DNA from: Clonostachys chloroleuca
Taxonomy: Eukaryota > Ascomycota > Sordariomycetes > Hypocreales > Bionectriaceae
Length of the DNA stretch: 64,000 nt
Assembly (NCBI GenBank): GCA_037952775.1
Contig: JBANAY010000003.1
Location: forward strand, 3,348,001 to 3,412,000
Reading direction: 5' to 3'
Made by a program: the position numbers and the translations under genes. The notes under the pieces were generated by a model, which was not told where the DNA came from, did not search any database, and worked only from the letters and a program-made list of their open reading frames with translations. Shown in pieces: positions 34,257 to 45,309 of the stretch (position 1 is its first letter; the number at the start of each line of letters is the position of its first letter).

Positions 34257-37200
34257 ACGTTCTATGATCTTGCTCAAGTTGGGGGTTGACGGGGGCCTGC
34301 TTAATCTACCTTACCTACTAGATGTAGGATGCAACGCGGTCTCGAACATTGTAACTGAAGAACCAGCTCCCTGTCCTTTTGCTTTCACCTCTTTCTCTTC
34401 AGAATTTTCTTTCACAAGCACGCAACGGGTCCTGGGCTCTGATTGCGCAAGTACGCCCATGTGTTGATGAGGGGCCAGGAGAATGCTTGCATGTGGTCTC
34501 TCTGGCAGGGTCACCCATGACCGTTGGTCCATGCATTGACTGCTGTTACTTCATCCCGTCTTTGTCATTGCTTGGAAAGCAAGATTGTACGATCTTGTGA
34601 AGCAACCCTACAGATCAGTTGTTTCATTTCTGCCTCTCCGCTTGACTTTTTCTTGTTTCTATTAATTGGGGTACGTGGACATGCATTTGCGTGCACATCA
34701 CATGCATGCCAAGAGGAAAAAGAAAAGTGAGGGAAGTTAGAAAAAAGAGTAAAGATAGATAATAGATGCAGGCTAAGGAAAACACAAACAAAAAGAATCA
34801 CACAGCATTAGCGGCTCGTGAAACAAAGAACGTAACGAATGAGGCATCACTTTGCTGAGGGTTGTCCTTGGGTGACAAAACTTTATGTTTTGCCCACTGC
34901 GACGTGACAGGGGCAGTTTGGGGTTACATACCGACCGTTTCGAGAGGGCTGTTCATCTAATGTCAGCAAAAAATGGCCAGATTATTATCCGTATCTTTGG
35001 AATGCTAATATTCGAGGTCCTTATTATTGACCGAGATGGGACGGTACTCAGAGTCGTTAGGTCTAGACTGGCAGATATCTGACGTGGGGACGGCACTGGA
35101 TGAAACATTGCATGTTGCGAGAGATAAGAAGTCGACAAAAGGGACCAGGCTATTCCTTCTGGGATTTGTACCTACCTTACTTATCAAAGTGCCTTTCTTT
35201 TCGACCCCCAAAGTTCCCGAGGCTATCCCCTGATCAGAAAGAAGCTTTGCAAGCGATTATCAAGCTTGGCACCCCATCATGGGCCCTTGCCTATACGCAG
35301 GAGATTTGGGCAACAGTCTTTGACGGGCCCTGCCATGTGAAGAATGGCACTTCTGAGTAGACAATAGGTGAGTTGAGCTACATAGTATGCACGACAGGAA
35401 GGATGTGGCGGACCGTGTTTGGACCACTGAGCTCCCAGTCGTAACGTGGCTATGCGATTGGTTTTGAGACGAATTACTTGCGTTTGAATCAGAACAACAA
35501 CCCTTGGTAATCAAGGAAGGCCACGTTGGGTATAGGGCACTGGCTTGGTCTGCCGGCATCAGCACGGCAGTAGATGAGACCGGTAGTGCGGATGGATCCA
35601 GGCATTAGTCGGCCGCCGTATCTTGGACTTGATGCGTTAGTGAAGCCAGACTCACTCTACCCATTCCAGAGGCTGGCCGAGGAGAGGGACCTTTGTGAAG
35701 GAGCCCTGGCTCTGGCTAGGCTGTGTGAGGTTTAGAAGGGATCTCGAGAAACAGATCACTGCAGATCGGGGGCTTCGCAAGGCAGGTCGTATGTGGCTTG
35801 GACTCAACGTTCCTGCACCCCACCTACACACCATCAGCCCAGGATCTGCCGTAGCAGCGCGCAGATGGATACCTGGCTCGTTGGTTGGCATGGGAGTGGT
35901 GATCTATCTGTCCCATCCGACCGGGGCCAGAAGCTTGCAAGGTGAAATAATCCACTGATTGAGCAATGCAGCAGGAGAACGGCAGTAGCAAGACGAGGAA
36001 GGTGCTGTTGATGCCGGCAAACATCGAGGCAGGTGCGCAGGTCAAGGCGAGTGCTAGGCGGGTGGCGTGCCTGCCTTGCCTGAGGTTACTTTGCTTTGCG
36101 TGCATGGCTCTTGCTGTATCTGGCCTGCGTCGCTGCTGCCTTGTCCCTTGCGTAGGGCTTGCATATCCCCTCCGCCTTCTTCCACCTTCCACCTAATAGG
36201 TGTCATTGAATCTATCAAGCATCGCGTTTTCTTCTTCCCCCTGACCCTTGACTCGCTGCGAGGCGTGGCGATGATGCAACTCTGGATGACGAATGATGCC
36301 ACGATATCTTCTTTAGCTGCACTAGCGAGGCTCACCGGGTAGCCTCGACGCATACCTCCTGCATCTGGTCTTGCCGATCGAAAAGAGCTTGGCTGGGGTT
36401 CTCATCGGCTGTAACCGACCTATTCTCTCACATGAAAGCCGCCTAGCGCATGCCTCACCGCCGACTCTCCCGCGGACAGTAGGCCTCCGTTGCTGGGCAT
36501 CCGGAAATCGTCGTCTCTCTATAACTGTCTACACGAGGGAGGTCTGCGGATTATCGTGCCTTGCTTCCATTCTGTATTCCCGTCTTTGGATGGAATGGCG
36601 GAATATTGAAGGTCAACTGGTCTCCTACGGTCCCTTTCCTCCGACGCTGACACTTCACTTTTGGCATGGCAAGTTGAGCATCAGAGTATGACATTCCCGT
36701 TCGGTCTGATGGTGTCTTTTCTTCATGGGCAAAGAAGTCTGTCATCGCTGCACCAATGTTGGAATACGGAAGGCGAGTCCGCCGAGGTAATGTTACTTCA
36801 GCCATTTCTTCACCACGAGGGTCGTCGGACTAGACCCTCTTTGTCGTTGACTTGTCCGACCTCGCTCTATTGGGAACGATATTGGGAACACATTAAGATA
36901 ATGTTGCAGGCAGGGTGTGATGACCGTCTCAAATCATGTCATTCTACGTGGTTCGGCGGACGGTCGAGCCCAACGAACAGGCCCGCATCCTAGCTTTGGC
37001 TGAAGTGGTGTTGCAACGCCTCCCTCGTGGCATTTTACTTGGGTAGAGTGATGTACTGAGCCCTAAACCCCCAGTATACGTGACAGCTCTCGGACTAAGT
37101 ACGCGGTGATTCCCTATCAGACAAGGTCTAGGATGGTACTTTGTATAATGTGTCTCCAGGGACTGAAGCCGTGTACCAGGACCAGGGGGGTATGCGGAAC

Positions 37201-37993
37201 CACCCTGTCCGAAACAAAGGGATCTCGGGAGTGTCAAGTAAATCTATCTTATGGGGCCGCCGCCGTCCACGGCTGTTCTCCGACCTTAACACGCTGGACT
37301 TAGATCCCCAAGAGGATACCCCCTTGCAACCTCAGTTTCGAAGCCAAGTCCTAGAACGCCCCGTTCTCCTTCCTGATGCAGGTCTCGTCGTAAGCATTTC
37401 TGGTTTTCTAATGATTAACAATCCACGCGCGCGGCCGCGGAAATGGTCCCCATCAGGGATCTTGGGGGATGGCATAGCAAGCGTTATGCTATCATCTGCA
37501 TGAGTAGGCTGCTGCGGAGGCGGCACCCTGAGCACTTCGAGCCTCTATGACTACACTCAAGGTGAAAAATCGGCCGATATTCGCCTCAGTTATTGAAACC
37601 ACTAGCGGCCCAAAAGCTTTTTTGAGCACGGCATGTAGCATTCATTCCATCAAGAGCTCTATGTTATCATTTCGGGTGGTTGTTGCCGGACCCTGACCGT
37701 GGGTAGCCTCCCTTCCTTGGGAACATAAAGTCGCTGTCACTCCTCTCTCAATCGTCATCCGTTCATGGAATGGTCGAGAACTCTCATCTGTTTCATCATA
37801 TCTCGACTGTGGTTTCTTTTAAGGCCAAGAGAATTCTCATTCTCTTAATGTTCCTCCGTTTATTATTCAGGTCTTCCTTTCTGAGCGGATAACGATCACT
37901 CACTCAGAGCACCTTTGAGAATTTTCTTCCCGCATTACCTCATCCCATTCAAAACTTGATTACATGAAACTTGCATGATATAGTGTATGCGGC

Positions 37994-38000
37994 TATAAAT
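37994..38000 (+). promoter_or_regulatory. TATA-like element of the ferric reductase gene
   Basis: TATAAAT lies about 80 bp before the ATG at 38077, preceded by CT-rich sequence. Position and sequence fit a TATA box. GATA-core sequences occur upstream (for example GGATAACG near 37884), but I cannot show that they are iron-regulatory sites. Confidence 0.35.
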
Positions 38001-38076
38001 CCTTGCCTTGGGACCTCCACGGATCGACTTTGTCTCCCCTCCTGTCTTCCACAGGAAGCGTCACGACAAGTTCACT

Positions 38077-39953
38077 ATGGCTGGATCACATTACACCCCC
38101 GAGGTTCTCGCCAAGTTCGCTAAGCGAACGAGAGACAACCACAATACCATGTATTTATTCGGGATAATCATGGGCGGCATCTTGTTTATTTGTATGCTTT
38201 TTCATCTCATCAGAATACTGGGACGAAAATGTCTCAGCCGAAAGCAGAGCAAGCCATCTGTCTTTCAACTCGCAACGAGGTAAGCCCACAATCAGGATAT
38301 TTACTTTCGTTCTGAGTACATGGCTGACTTTCTGGTGCAGGAAAATCAGGAATGTGGCAGTACGAAAAGCCCCCGTATCATTCGCCCCGTCGATCGGCCA
38401 TACCGCCGTCATCTTCCTCTACTTCGCCGCCAACATCATACTCACCCTCACCAACCTGGATAACAAAAACTTTCCTATGCTGCCCAATATAGCCTCGAGA
38501 GCAGGATGGTAAGCCAGCTCGACCCTGCTCTACTTATTCGGTGATAGGGAGAAGAAGCTAACATGATTATATAGGATGGCGATTGGAAACTTTGTTCTCG
38601 TCGTCCTGTTGAGCTTGAAGAACACCCCACTGGCCTTTTTCTCATGGTCTTACGAGCGATTGAATATCCTTCACCGATATGCTGGCTGGGTGACAGTCAT
38701 CCAGGTCCTTGTGCACCTGTCGACTTACTGTGCCTATTTCGTCGCTGATGGCCGTCCGACTAGGTTGCTGGAACGGGAAGAAATCTATGGCATGGTTGCC
38801 GGTTGCTCGTTCTTCTTTCTTGCATTCTCGGGGATCGTCATCCGCCCTTGGTGGTATGAGCTCTTCTATGTTACGCACATCTTTTTCTGGATCGTCGGCA
38901 TTACTATGCTCGGCCTCCACCAGCCAGAGCTCAGCAAGAACATCCTTCAGGTTGTTGCTGCTTGTGGGGGCATCTGGGTCTTGGACCGACTGCTGAGAAT
39001 AGGCCGACTTCTGATCAGCAGTGTGTCTAATGAGGTCACATTGTACCCCCTCTCCAACGGTGCAACTCGGGTGTGCTTGAAGAAGCCCCCAATGGGAGCA
39101 GCTGCAGGAAAGCACTGCTTTTTATGGATCCCCAAGATTCGACAGTTTGAGACACACCCATTCACAATTGCATCCTTGCATCCCATGGAGTTTGTCATTG
39201 CTGCCCAGGATGGTTTCACAGCAGATCTCCACAGATGGGCCGTCACCCATCCAGGAATCACTCTCAAAGCTAGTGTTGATGGTGCCTATGGTTCGACGCC
39301 CAACATTGCCAATTTTGACAAGACCATCATGATTGGTGGAGGCTGTGGTGCCTCATTTGTCTTCGGTATGGCTCTGGATGCTTTGAAAAGAATACCTGAA
39401 GACAGAACTGAAGCTATTTTACTCATTTGGATTGTGAGAAATGCGAGTAAGTATAGAGAGAACCCCCGAATTGACTACATTTGAAATCCGCGCTGACAGA
39501 ATCGATAGCACAACTGCCCTGGTACGCTCGGGATGTAAAGAGGCTGCAGTCGGATGGGCGTGTAAGCGTGAAGCTTTTTGTTACCAAATCTCCTAGCCTG
39601 GGAGACTCCGACACTGACTCCGACGAAAACCTGTTTACACGATCTGCCCCAGGCTCCTCATCAAACAAAAAGGAAGGAGCAGATATTGATCCAGAGAAGG
39701 GGGGATTCTATCTGAGAGCGAGGATGCGGGATATACGGCCACACACTTTGGAAACGCCCCAATCGCCTACGGTCGGCCCGATGTTGGCTCTCTAATTGGA
39801 GACGCAATCCATGAGATGAACCCGGAGAAGCACGTATTGGTTCTGGGCTGCGGACCAAGTGGATTGATGGAAACGGTCCGAAGCAAGACCGTGTCTTGTC
39901 TCCATGGCGAGGCACCTTCAGTTGAACTTCACTGCGAGGAATTTGGATGGTAA
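38077..39953 (+). CDS. Ferric/cupric reductase transmembrane component (FRE family); frame broken near the C-terminus
   Basis: Four exons, 38077-38279, 38341-38508, 38575-39446 and 39509-39953. The transmembrane reductase core has the haem-ligand histidines in ILHRYAGWVTVIQVLVHLS and FYVTHIFFWIVGITMLGLH. An FAD site, HPFTIAS, follows, then an NADPH-binding region (MIGGGCGASFVFGMALD) and a C-terminal LVLGCGPSGL. FRE proteins pass electrons from cytosolic NADPH through FAD and haem to extracellular Fe(III) or Cu(II) for uptake. As written, exon 4 stops at 39795 (about 509 residues). The GCGPSGL part and the usual ending (HCEEFGW) lie in another frame that ends at 39953. A single missing base in the G run at 39699-39704 restores a product of about 562 residues. 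No intron fits. Confidence 0.88.
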
Positions 39954-40521
39954 ATGGCTTGATGATACCTTTTCTTACTTTTCGGTCCGTCTATAGAAGG
40001 AATTTGGGCCCTCTTACTTTGACTCGGGGAATATCTATTTGGTTTGGTTGAACAGGCGCGGAGATGGGTCTTAGATTATGATTTTGGAATACCAATACCT
40101 GCATCCTATCTGAATTCATATCAAGTCTTGATGCTTGAAAGCGAAGTGTATTGGGGGGGGGGGCTTACTAAACCTCGGTTGCCTCGACTCTTGTCTAGGT
40201 ATTTACTTATTTGAGTTGTAGTGGGGTAACACTTTTCTTATCATATCTCGAATGCGGAGAAGCTAGATTGCATGTAAGTCTATCAGCCATGTCCCATCCT
40301 CGTCTATCAATCAACCCACCCCTCTCTCTATCGCTCTATCTCTCTATCACTACATATCAATCAATCAGTCGATATGCGTGGTATGTGTTATCCGCGCGCC
40401 TCCAGCGCTCCCCACACCACCCGGTCAGCTGGTATATGAACAACGTTCCATCCTTCGCTTCAGTCTCCATGCTACGTCGTGACATGCTGAATACCACCCT
40501 TCGTGACCGTAGTCGTCCCAG
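39954..40521. other. Intergenic with simple repeats
   Basis: This spacer between the ferric reductase and dihydroorotate dehydrogenase genes holds a G11 tract and, near 40320-40375, CT/TATC-rich simple sequence. It probably includes the leader of the downstream gene. No other gene is seen. Confidence 0.55.
40153..40163. repeat. Poly-G tract, 11 bp
   Basis: Eleven consecutive G on the plus strand, 200 bp downstream of the ferric reductase stop codon. Confidence 0.9.
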
Positions 40522-41583
40522 ATGCCACCGCCTCTCCAATTCCATCCCCCTTTGGTCAATTCGGCCTGCCCCTGGGCGACAGATCTGGCATGCCTGAAGG
40601 CTCTCCTAGACTCCCCTTCAACGGGAGCCGTGACGACCAGAACGTCGCTGCTCGCCGGATTCGACCACCAGCCAGAGCGGCACCGCTTCACCTTTTTCGA
40701 CCCCGGCGCCTCCAACACCCCAGACGGAGACACATATTCCTTCCCAGATGAGCCAGGACGGGCCACCACGGCCAGCAGCGTCGGCCCTTCTGACGCAGCG
40801 CACACTGCCTCCCTCAACACCCTGGGCTACTCCCCCATCCCCCTCCAGGGCTACCTGGACATGATCCGCCAGCTCGCGTCCGACCTTTCCCCCTCGGCGC
40901 CTCGCAAGACCTTCATCGTCAGCGTCACCGGCTCCCCAGACGACATCGCAGCCTGCTACGCCGCCGTCGCCGCCGTCGCACCGCAGGTCCCCTTCCCCCT
41001 CGCCCTCGAGGTCAACCTCAGCTGCCCCAACATCCCTGGCCGGCCCCCGCCCGCCTACGACCCGGCCTCCCTGCGTCTGTATCTGGCCGCCCTGCCCAGC
41101 AGCCCCGCCATCCCCCTGGGGTTCAAGACGCCGCCCTACACCCACGCGGGGCAGTACCAGTCCCTGCTGGGCACGCTGCGGGAGGAGCGCGCCGGCGCCA
41201 AGCTGAGCTTCATCACGGCCACCAACACCCTCGGGTCCTGCCTCGTGATGACCTCGATGGGGGATGATGATGATGGCGGGGTCACGACGACGACGGGGCC
41301 AGCGTTGCCGCTTGGGGACAGCGGAGGCATCGGCGGGATGGCGGGCCCGCCGCTGCACCCTCTGGCGCTGGGGAACGTGGCGACGATCCGGAGGATGCTG
41401 GACGAGGGGGACGGCAGCCTGCACCATGTTGCCATTGTGGGCGTGGGCGGCGTTAGCGATGGCGGCGGGTACAGGCGCATGAGGGCCGTCGGTGCCTCCA
41501 TGGTGGGCGTGGGGACTGGGCTTGGAAGCGAGGGTGTCGATGTGTTCGCTAAGATTGAGAGGGACATTGGATCAAAATGGTGA
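40522..41583 (+). CDS. Class 1 dihydroorotate dehydrogenase-like flavoprotein
   Basis: A single exon of 353 residues. The class 1 hallmarks are present: an early NSACPWATDLACLKAL, the catalytic-base segment EVNLSCPNIPG (Cys as base, in contrast to Ser in class 2), ITATNTLG, the glycine-rich GGIGGMAGPPLHPLALGNV, and the phosphate-binding region VGVGGVSDGGGYRRM and VGVGTGLGSEG. There is no N-terminal membrane helix, so a cytosolic FMN enzyme is expected. Class 1A enzymes oxidise dihydroorotate to orotate with fumarate as acceptor; most ascomycetes also have the mitochondrial class 2 enzyme, so this may be an accessory or repurposed paralogue. A poorly conserved Asp/Gly/Thr-rich insert follows ITATNTLG. 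Strong G/C at third positions produces a long antisense open frame. Confidence 0.85.
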   Translation: MPPPLQFHPPLVNSACPWATDLACLKALLDSPSTGAVTTRTSLLAGFDHQPERHRFTFFDPGASNTPDGDTYSFPDEPGRATTASSVGPSDAAHTASLNTLGYSPIPLQGYLDMIRQLASDLSPSAPRKTFIVSVTGSPDDIAACYAAVAAVAPQVPFPLALEVNLSCPNIPGRPPPAYDPASLRLYLAALPSSPAIPLGFKTPPYTHAGQYQSLLGTLREERAGAKLSFITATNTLGSCLVMTSMGDDDDGGVTTTTGPALPLGDSGGIGGMAGPPLHPLALGNVATIRRMLDEGDGSLHHVAIVGVGGVSDGGGYRRMRAVGASMVGVGTGLGSEGVDVFAKIERDIGSKW

Positions 41584-42060
41584 AACTGCCCCCGGATGCA
41601 GCCATGAGGGCAGAAATCACTACGTATAAGCGTGCCCCTGCATGGCTTTCGTCAGGTCATGGAGTTTTATTTCTGGGAGGTGTCTCACCAAGCAGGCTCA
41701 GTGCGGTAGATTTGTGGCGTGGATCTGATTGAAAAGATCCCAAAGAATTGCAAATTAGTATGTATATACGTTCGAGTCTAAATACATGCCCAAGGTATAT
41801 ATATATATATATGTCCATAGCCTTTGTGTATTTGATATATCCCCATGACATGAACTCATAACTTATAAGTCCCAAACGCCGGACTAGGCTCCAAAAAACA
41901 AAAAAACAGACGCTTGCTACCCAAAGAGATAAAATTGTAAACGATAACCGCCCAATGGAGAAAAGTGGTATAGATGAATAAGACATCCAAGCCGGAACGC
42001 CTTGGCACCAAGTGGCCTTTTCCTTTCTGTAGAGAGCTGATATCATTTGGTGACCCTGTC
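41584..42060. other. Intergenic, convergent 3' flanks
   Basis: This spacer lies between the DHODH-like gene (+) and the rhodopsin-FucP gene (-). It contains a TA dinucleotide repeat and AT-rich 3'-UTR-like sequence. Confidence 0.6.
41796..41812. repeat. TA dinucleotide microsatellite
   Basis: Seventeen bases of alternating T and A in the AT-rich 3' flank. Confidence 0.85.
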
Positions 42061-45000
42061 TTAATTATGCAAAAATCCTCCGACAAAGGACGAGGACTTT
42101 CTCCGGGGTACTGGTAATCTGAAACCTTTGAAGTTCCCAAAAATGGTTTTTTGATTTTCGTTCAAGGCTTCCCCTTGATGTAAGCCATTTGACGTGACGT
42201 CGTGAGATGGTGCCTCCTCATCAGCTATAGAATTAGGAGCCCCGGGAATCGGATCAACCATTGTTCTAACATCTTTAACGCATTCGAGAAGTAGCACATA
42301 TGCCATTATGAGAACCTGAAGAACGACAATAAGGATATAGCTGATGCGGACCGAGCCGCCGCTGGCCACAATCCCGTACATGATGAAGGGAGCAATACCT
42401 CCACCGGAATTACTCATGGTGAGAAAGGCGGCGGCTCGCTTGGTACGCCGCCCCTGGCCGCGGAGACCGATGGCAAAGATGAGGGGCCAGGTGGGACCTT
42501 CGAAAAAGAAGAAGAGAATAACCGGGATGACTAAGAGGTTCGGGTTGGACAGCTTGAGGACGACCGGGAGAAGAGCGAAGATGAATGAGAAAACGAGAGA
42601 AGTCGAGAGAAGTGTGCGCGGCTTTGGAAAGCTGGGGCGTGTGCCGGATAGGTACAGAAGGTAGCTGAATAGGATACGGGAGACGGCAAAAGCCCCATGG
42701 CCAATAAGGAGGTAGTCTGGGATAGACACTGCAATCCCCGGAGGCCTGTCAGAGGCAACGGGGTTTGTCGTCTCGGTAGTCACACCGCTGCTGGTGTGAG
42801 GTGGGATCGTCGAGAGGAGTAGGGCGCGGAAATATGTGCTGTTGCATTCTTGAGCGCCGACATAAAACCATTGCGCGAGGATAGCAAGAATAATAGCAAC
42901 GGTGCGAAGTTGAAGACCGACAGCAGTCTTTTTCTTTGGGTCTACTGGGATTCGCTTGGTCGAGTCCTCGAGCTCTTGGTCACTTACTTCGGGAAGAGGC
43001 ATATAGAAGAAGAAGAGACCGAGAGCAGCGCAGAGGAGCGTGATGGCCAGGTAAGTCCATTGGACGTTGATAAGTACCGTGCTTGAGGTATAGCCGTCAT
43101 CCCCGACGTTGGTGAAGAATACCTTGTTGGCGAGGATGCCAGACAACACACTTCCAATCGCCTGTATGGCCTGGCATATCATCAACCTTGTTTCGCCGTG
43201 TTCTCTGGGTCCACAAAGAACAATGAAGGTGTTCGCGGCCACCTCTGTCACATCGGCTATCAGTCTTTCAATCATTGAAACGGCAAGTACCTTTGAAATG
43301 CTTACCAAGGATGCTAAGTCCAAATCCCACGACAAAATTTGATACCATAAAGCCAGCGTATGAGTGCGTGACGGCAGAGGGCCAGAATATTATTGTTCCG
43401 ATGCCCTTAATACGTTGAAGATATTAGCGTGACCCTCCTGCAATGGCTTCTTCTGCGGAAGGGGTATGAACTTACATAAAAGCAAAGACCACAAATGAAT
43501 GTGACCTTGAAGCCCCCTACATTCTCTTCCTCGTTTTTGCTATGCCTCCGGGAACGGTTGTGTTCATCTCGGCGAAGAATCCACTCTCCAACCAGTATAG
43601 GACCAACCAAGTAACCACCTGCCCAGTATGCACTGGTCAACCCAAGAGTCTGAGGCTGGGTGAAGTCGTTGATGGCGGCAACAACAGTGTTGAGTGTGTT
43701 TAGCAGGCCGTATGACATGCCCCACAATAGGAACAGGATGGCTACAATACTGCAGTATTTGAGGGACTCGGAAGCTGATGTTTTCAGCATACTCTTGGGT
43801 TTGGACATGTTGACGAAACCAAAATAAACCGAATGCTCATCAGTTAAAGACGTTGATCCTGTGATATCCGTCCGAGCGCGTGAGAAGGCGGATAACCGGG
43901 GAGAAGGGTTGGCCTGCGGCAAATGCGTCATCTCGGGCGTAGTGAGGAACTCGAGTGCGGCGGATGCATGCTGGTCATTTGCAGGAGCCGGGCCATTCAG
44001 TGCTTCGCCCGCTCGGGTTGCGTTCGTAGGGGAGGGGTTCTCGTCACTTGGACGGGAGAGGCTTCCATTGGCGGCATTATCTGAATCATTGCGGCTCTTC
44101 GATGCCGTCGTTCGTGAACTGTTCGGGTCGGACAGCATCGACGGAAGGATCTTGAGAACCAGGGGTTTGAGAGTTGGAATACAAGCACAAGTCATGCCGA
44201 TGTTCACCTCAACAGCGCTCCACATGAATGAAAGCGATGCATTCCAAGCAAAGTCATCCTGGCCGCCAAAAGTAGTGTTGGTTTCACCGATCGGGATATC
44301 TGATATCGCACTCTGTATGGTGTGGATACGAACGACATCGATGACGGTGACTATGAATTGTCTTAGTTTCTATGAAGAGTTCTAACAGGCGCAAATAGTA
44401 TATGCACAAGGCAACATTCACCTACCAAATATTGCTAGACCGAATGTAAAAATGAGAATGGCCTTTTGCTTTATTGGGAGTCGCACTACAGTCGGAGGGA
44501 AAGAAAGAAAACGTGAGCAAACTTATTTGTCATCGAATAAGGGAGGATGCTAGTGGACCTACTTCTTGCGAGAGTTGCTAAAGGCAACGCTAATAAAGCT
44601 AGGTCTGTCACAACGTTGACAGGAGATGCGCAGATGAATTCAGTGAGGAGAGGAAGGCAAGTTATCTTGCCTTCATAGAACGGGTTCCAGGCAGAACTGA
44701 TGGGGCTACACTCTATAGCAAAACGGTCAGCTTTCGAGTAGAGAACCGGCGGATAAGTGTGCGTACGGAAGATGTTGATCATCGTGAGAACAAAACTAGC
44801 AACATTGACAATGACGAGTAAGAAGTAGCTGCTATAGCGGAGAACGAGCTGCGTGTGTTTGGCTAGCCGTAAGTAGAATATCAACACGCTCGTTTTGATG
44901 AGGGCCAAGGCTGGATTCTGTATTGATATATGGAGTTAGCCCAGAGATCAATCTCATAGGGAATGCTTGGGTAACCTACATAGAGAATGCTGAAGACATA

Positions 45001-45309
45001 CTCGCAACGGCGTAGAATGCCGCGCTCATCTGCTTGGATATTCACATCAAATCTCCCTAGTCCGTGGTTTGCACCAAACATGATGGTGAAAGAGAGGAAG
45101 AAGGCGAAGACCCAAGCCAGAACTATGACGCGGTCATCCCAGCTCACGTTGCGCACAATAAAGTGACGGCAGATGATCCGAGCGGTAACGAAGACGGTGG
45201 CGAGGATAAGGGTGACGAGAGTTCCGGCAAAGACCTGGGGGCTCGGTCCGGAATGTGTTGGCCAGCATCGCTGCTGCGTGCTTCCAACATAGCTGCTATG
45301 ATGTTGCAT
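42061..45309 (-). CDS. PTH11-like rhodopsin domain fused in frame to a FucP-type MFS sugar transporter
   Basis: Six exons: 45309-44980, 44917-44563, 44485-44426, 44350-43476, 43405-43306, 43244-42061. All five introns (62-77 bp) have GT-AG ends and compatible phases; the product is 967 residues. Residues 1 to about 310 form a fungal rhodopsin/PTH11-type seven-span domain: WDDRVIVLAW, GANHGLGRFDVN, NPALALIKTSVLIFYLRLAK, and FMWSAVEVNIGMTCACIPTLKPL. A Ser/Pro/Asn-rich linker (about 310-425) contains LEFLTTPEMT and VYFGFVNMSKPKSM. From about 440 a FucP-like MFS domain runs to about 930 (SIVAILFLLWGMSYGLLNTLN, LGLTSAYWAGGYLVGPIL, FFFFEGPTWPLIFAIGLRG, KRAAAFLTMSNSGGG). FucP relatives carry hexoses by proton symport; PTH11-like proteins are candidate surface receptors. 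Exon 4 spans both domains with no stop, which argues for one protein. Two genes, the second starting at the in-frame Met in NMSKPKSM, remain possible. Confidence 0.8.

Larger units (their letters stand above)
33218..38076. other. Longest gene-free stretch (4.9 kb)
   Basis: This region lies between the RTA1 gene and the ferric reductase gene, both on the plus strand. It contains a C26 tract and many short ORFs on both strands, none recognisable. No transposase, RIP-like AT-rich block or RNA gene is apparent. A spliced gene with small exons could be missed by eye. Confidence 0.45.

Noticed and set aside
40618..41427. 269-codon antisense ORF in the DHODH-like gene
   Set aside because: Shadow of a GC-rich conserved gene; repetitive Gly/Ala/Arg composition and no motif.
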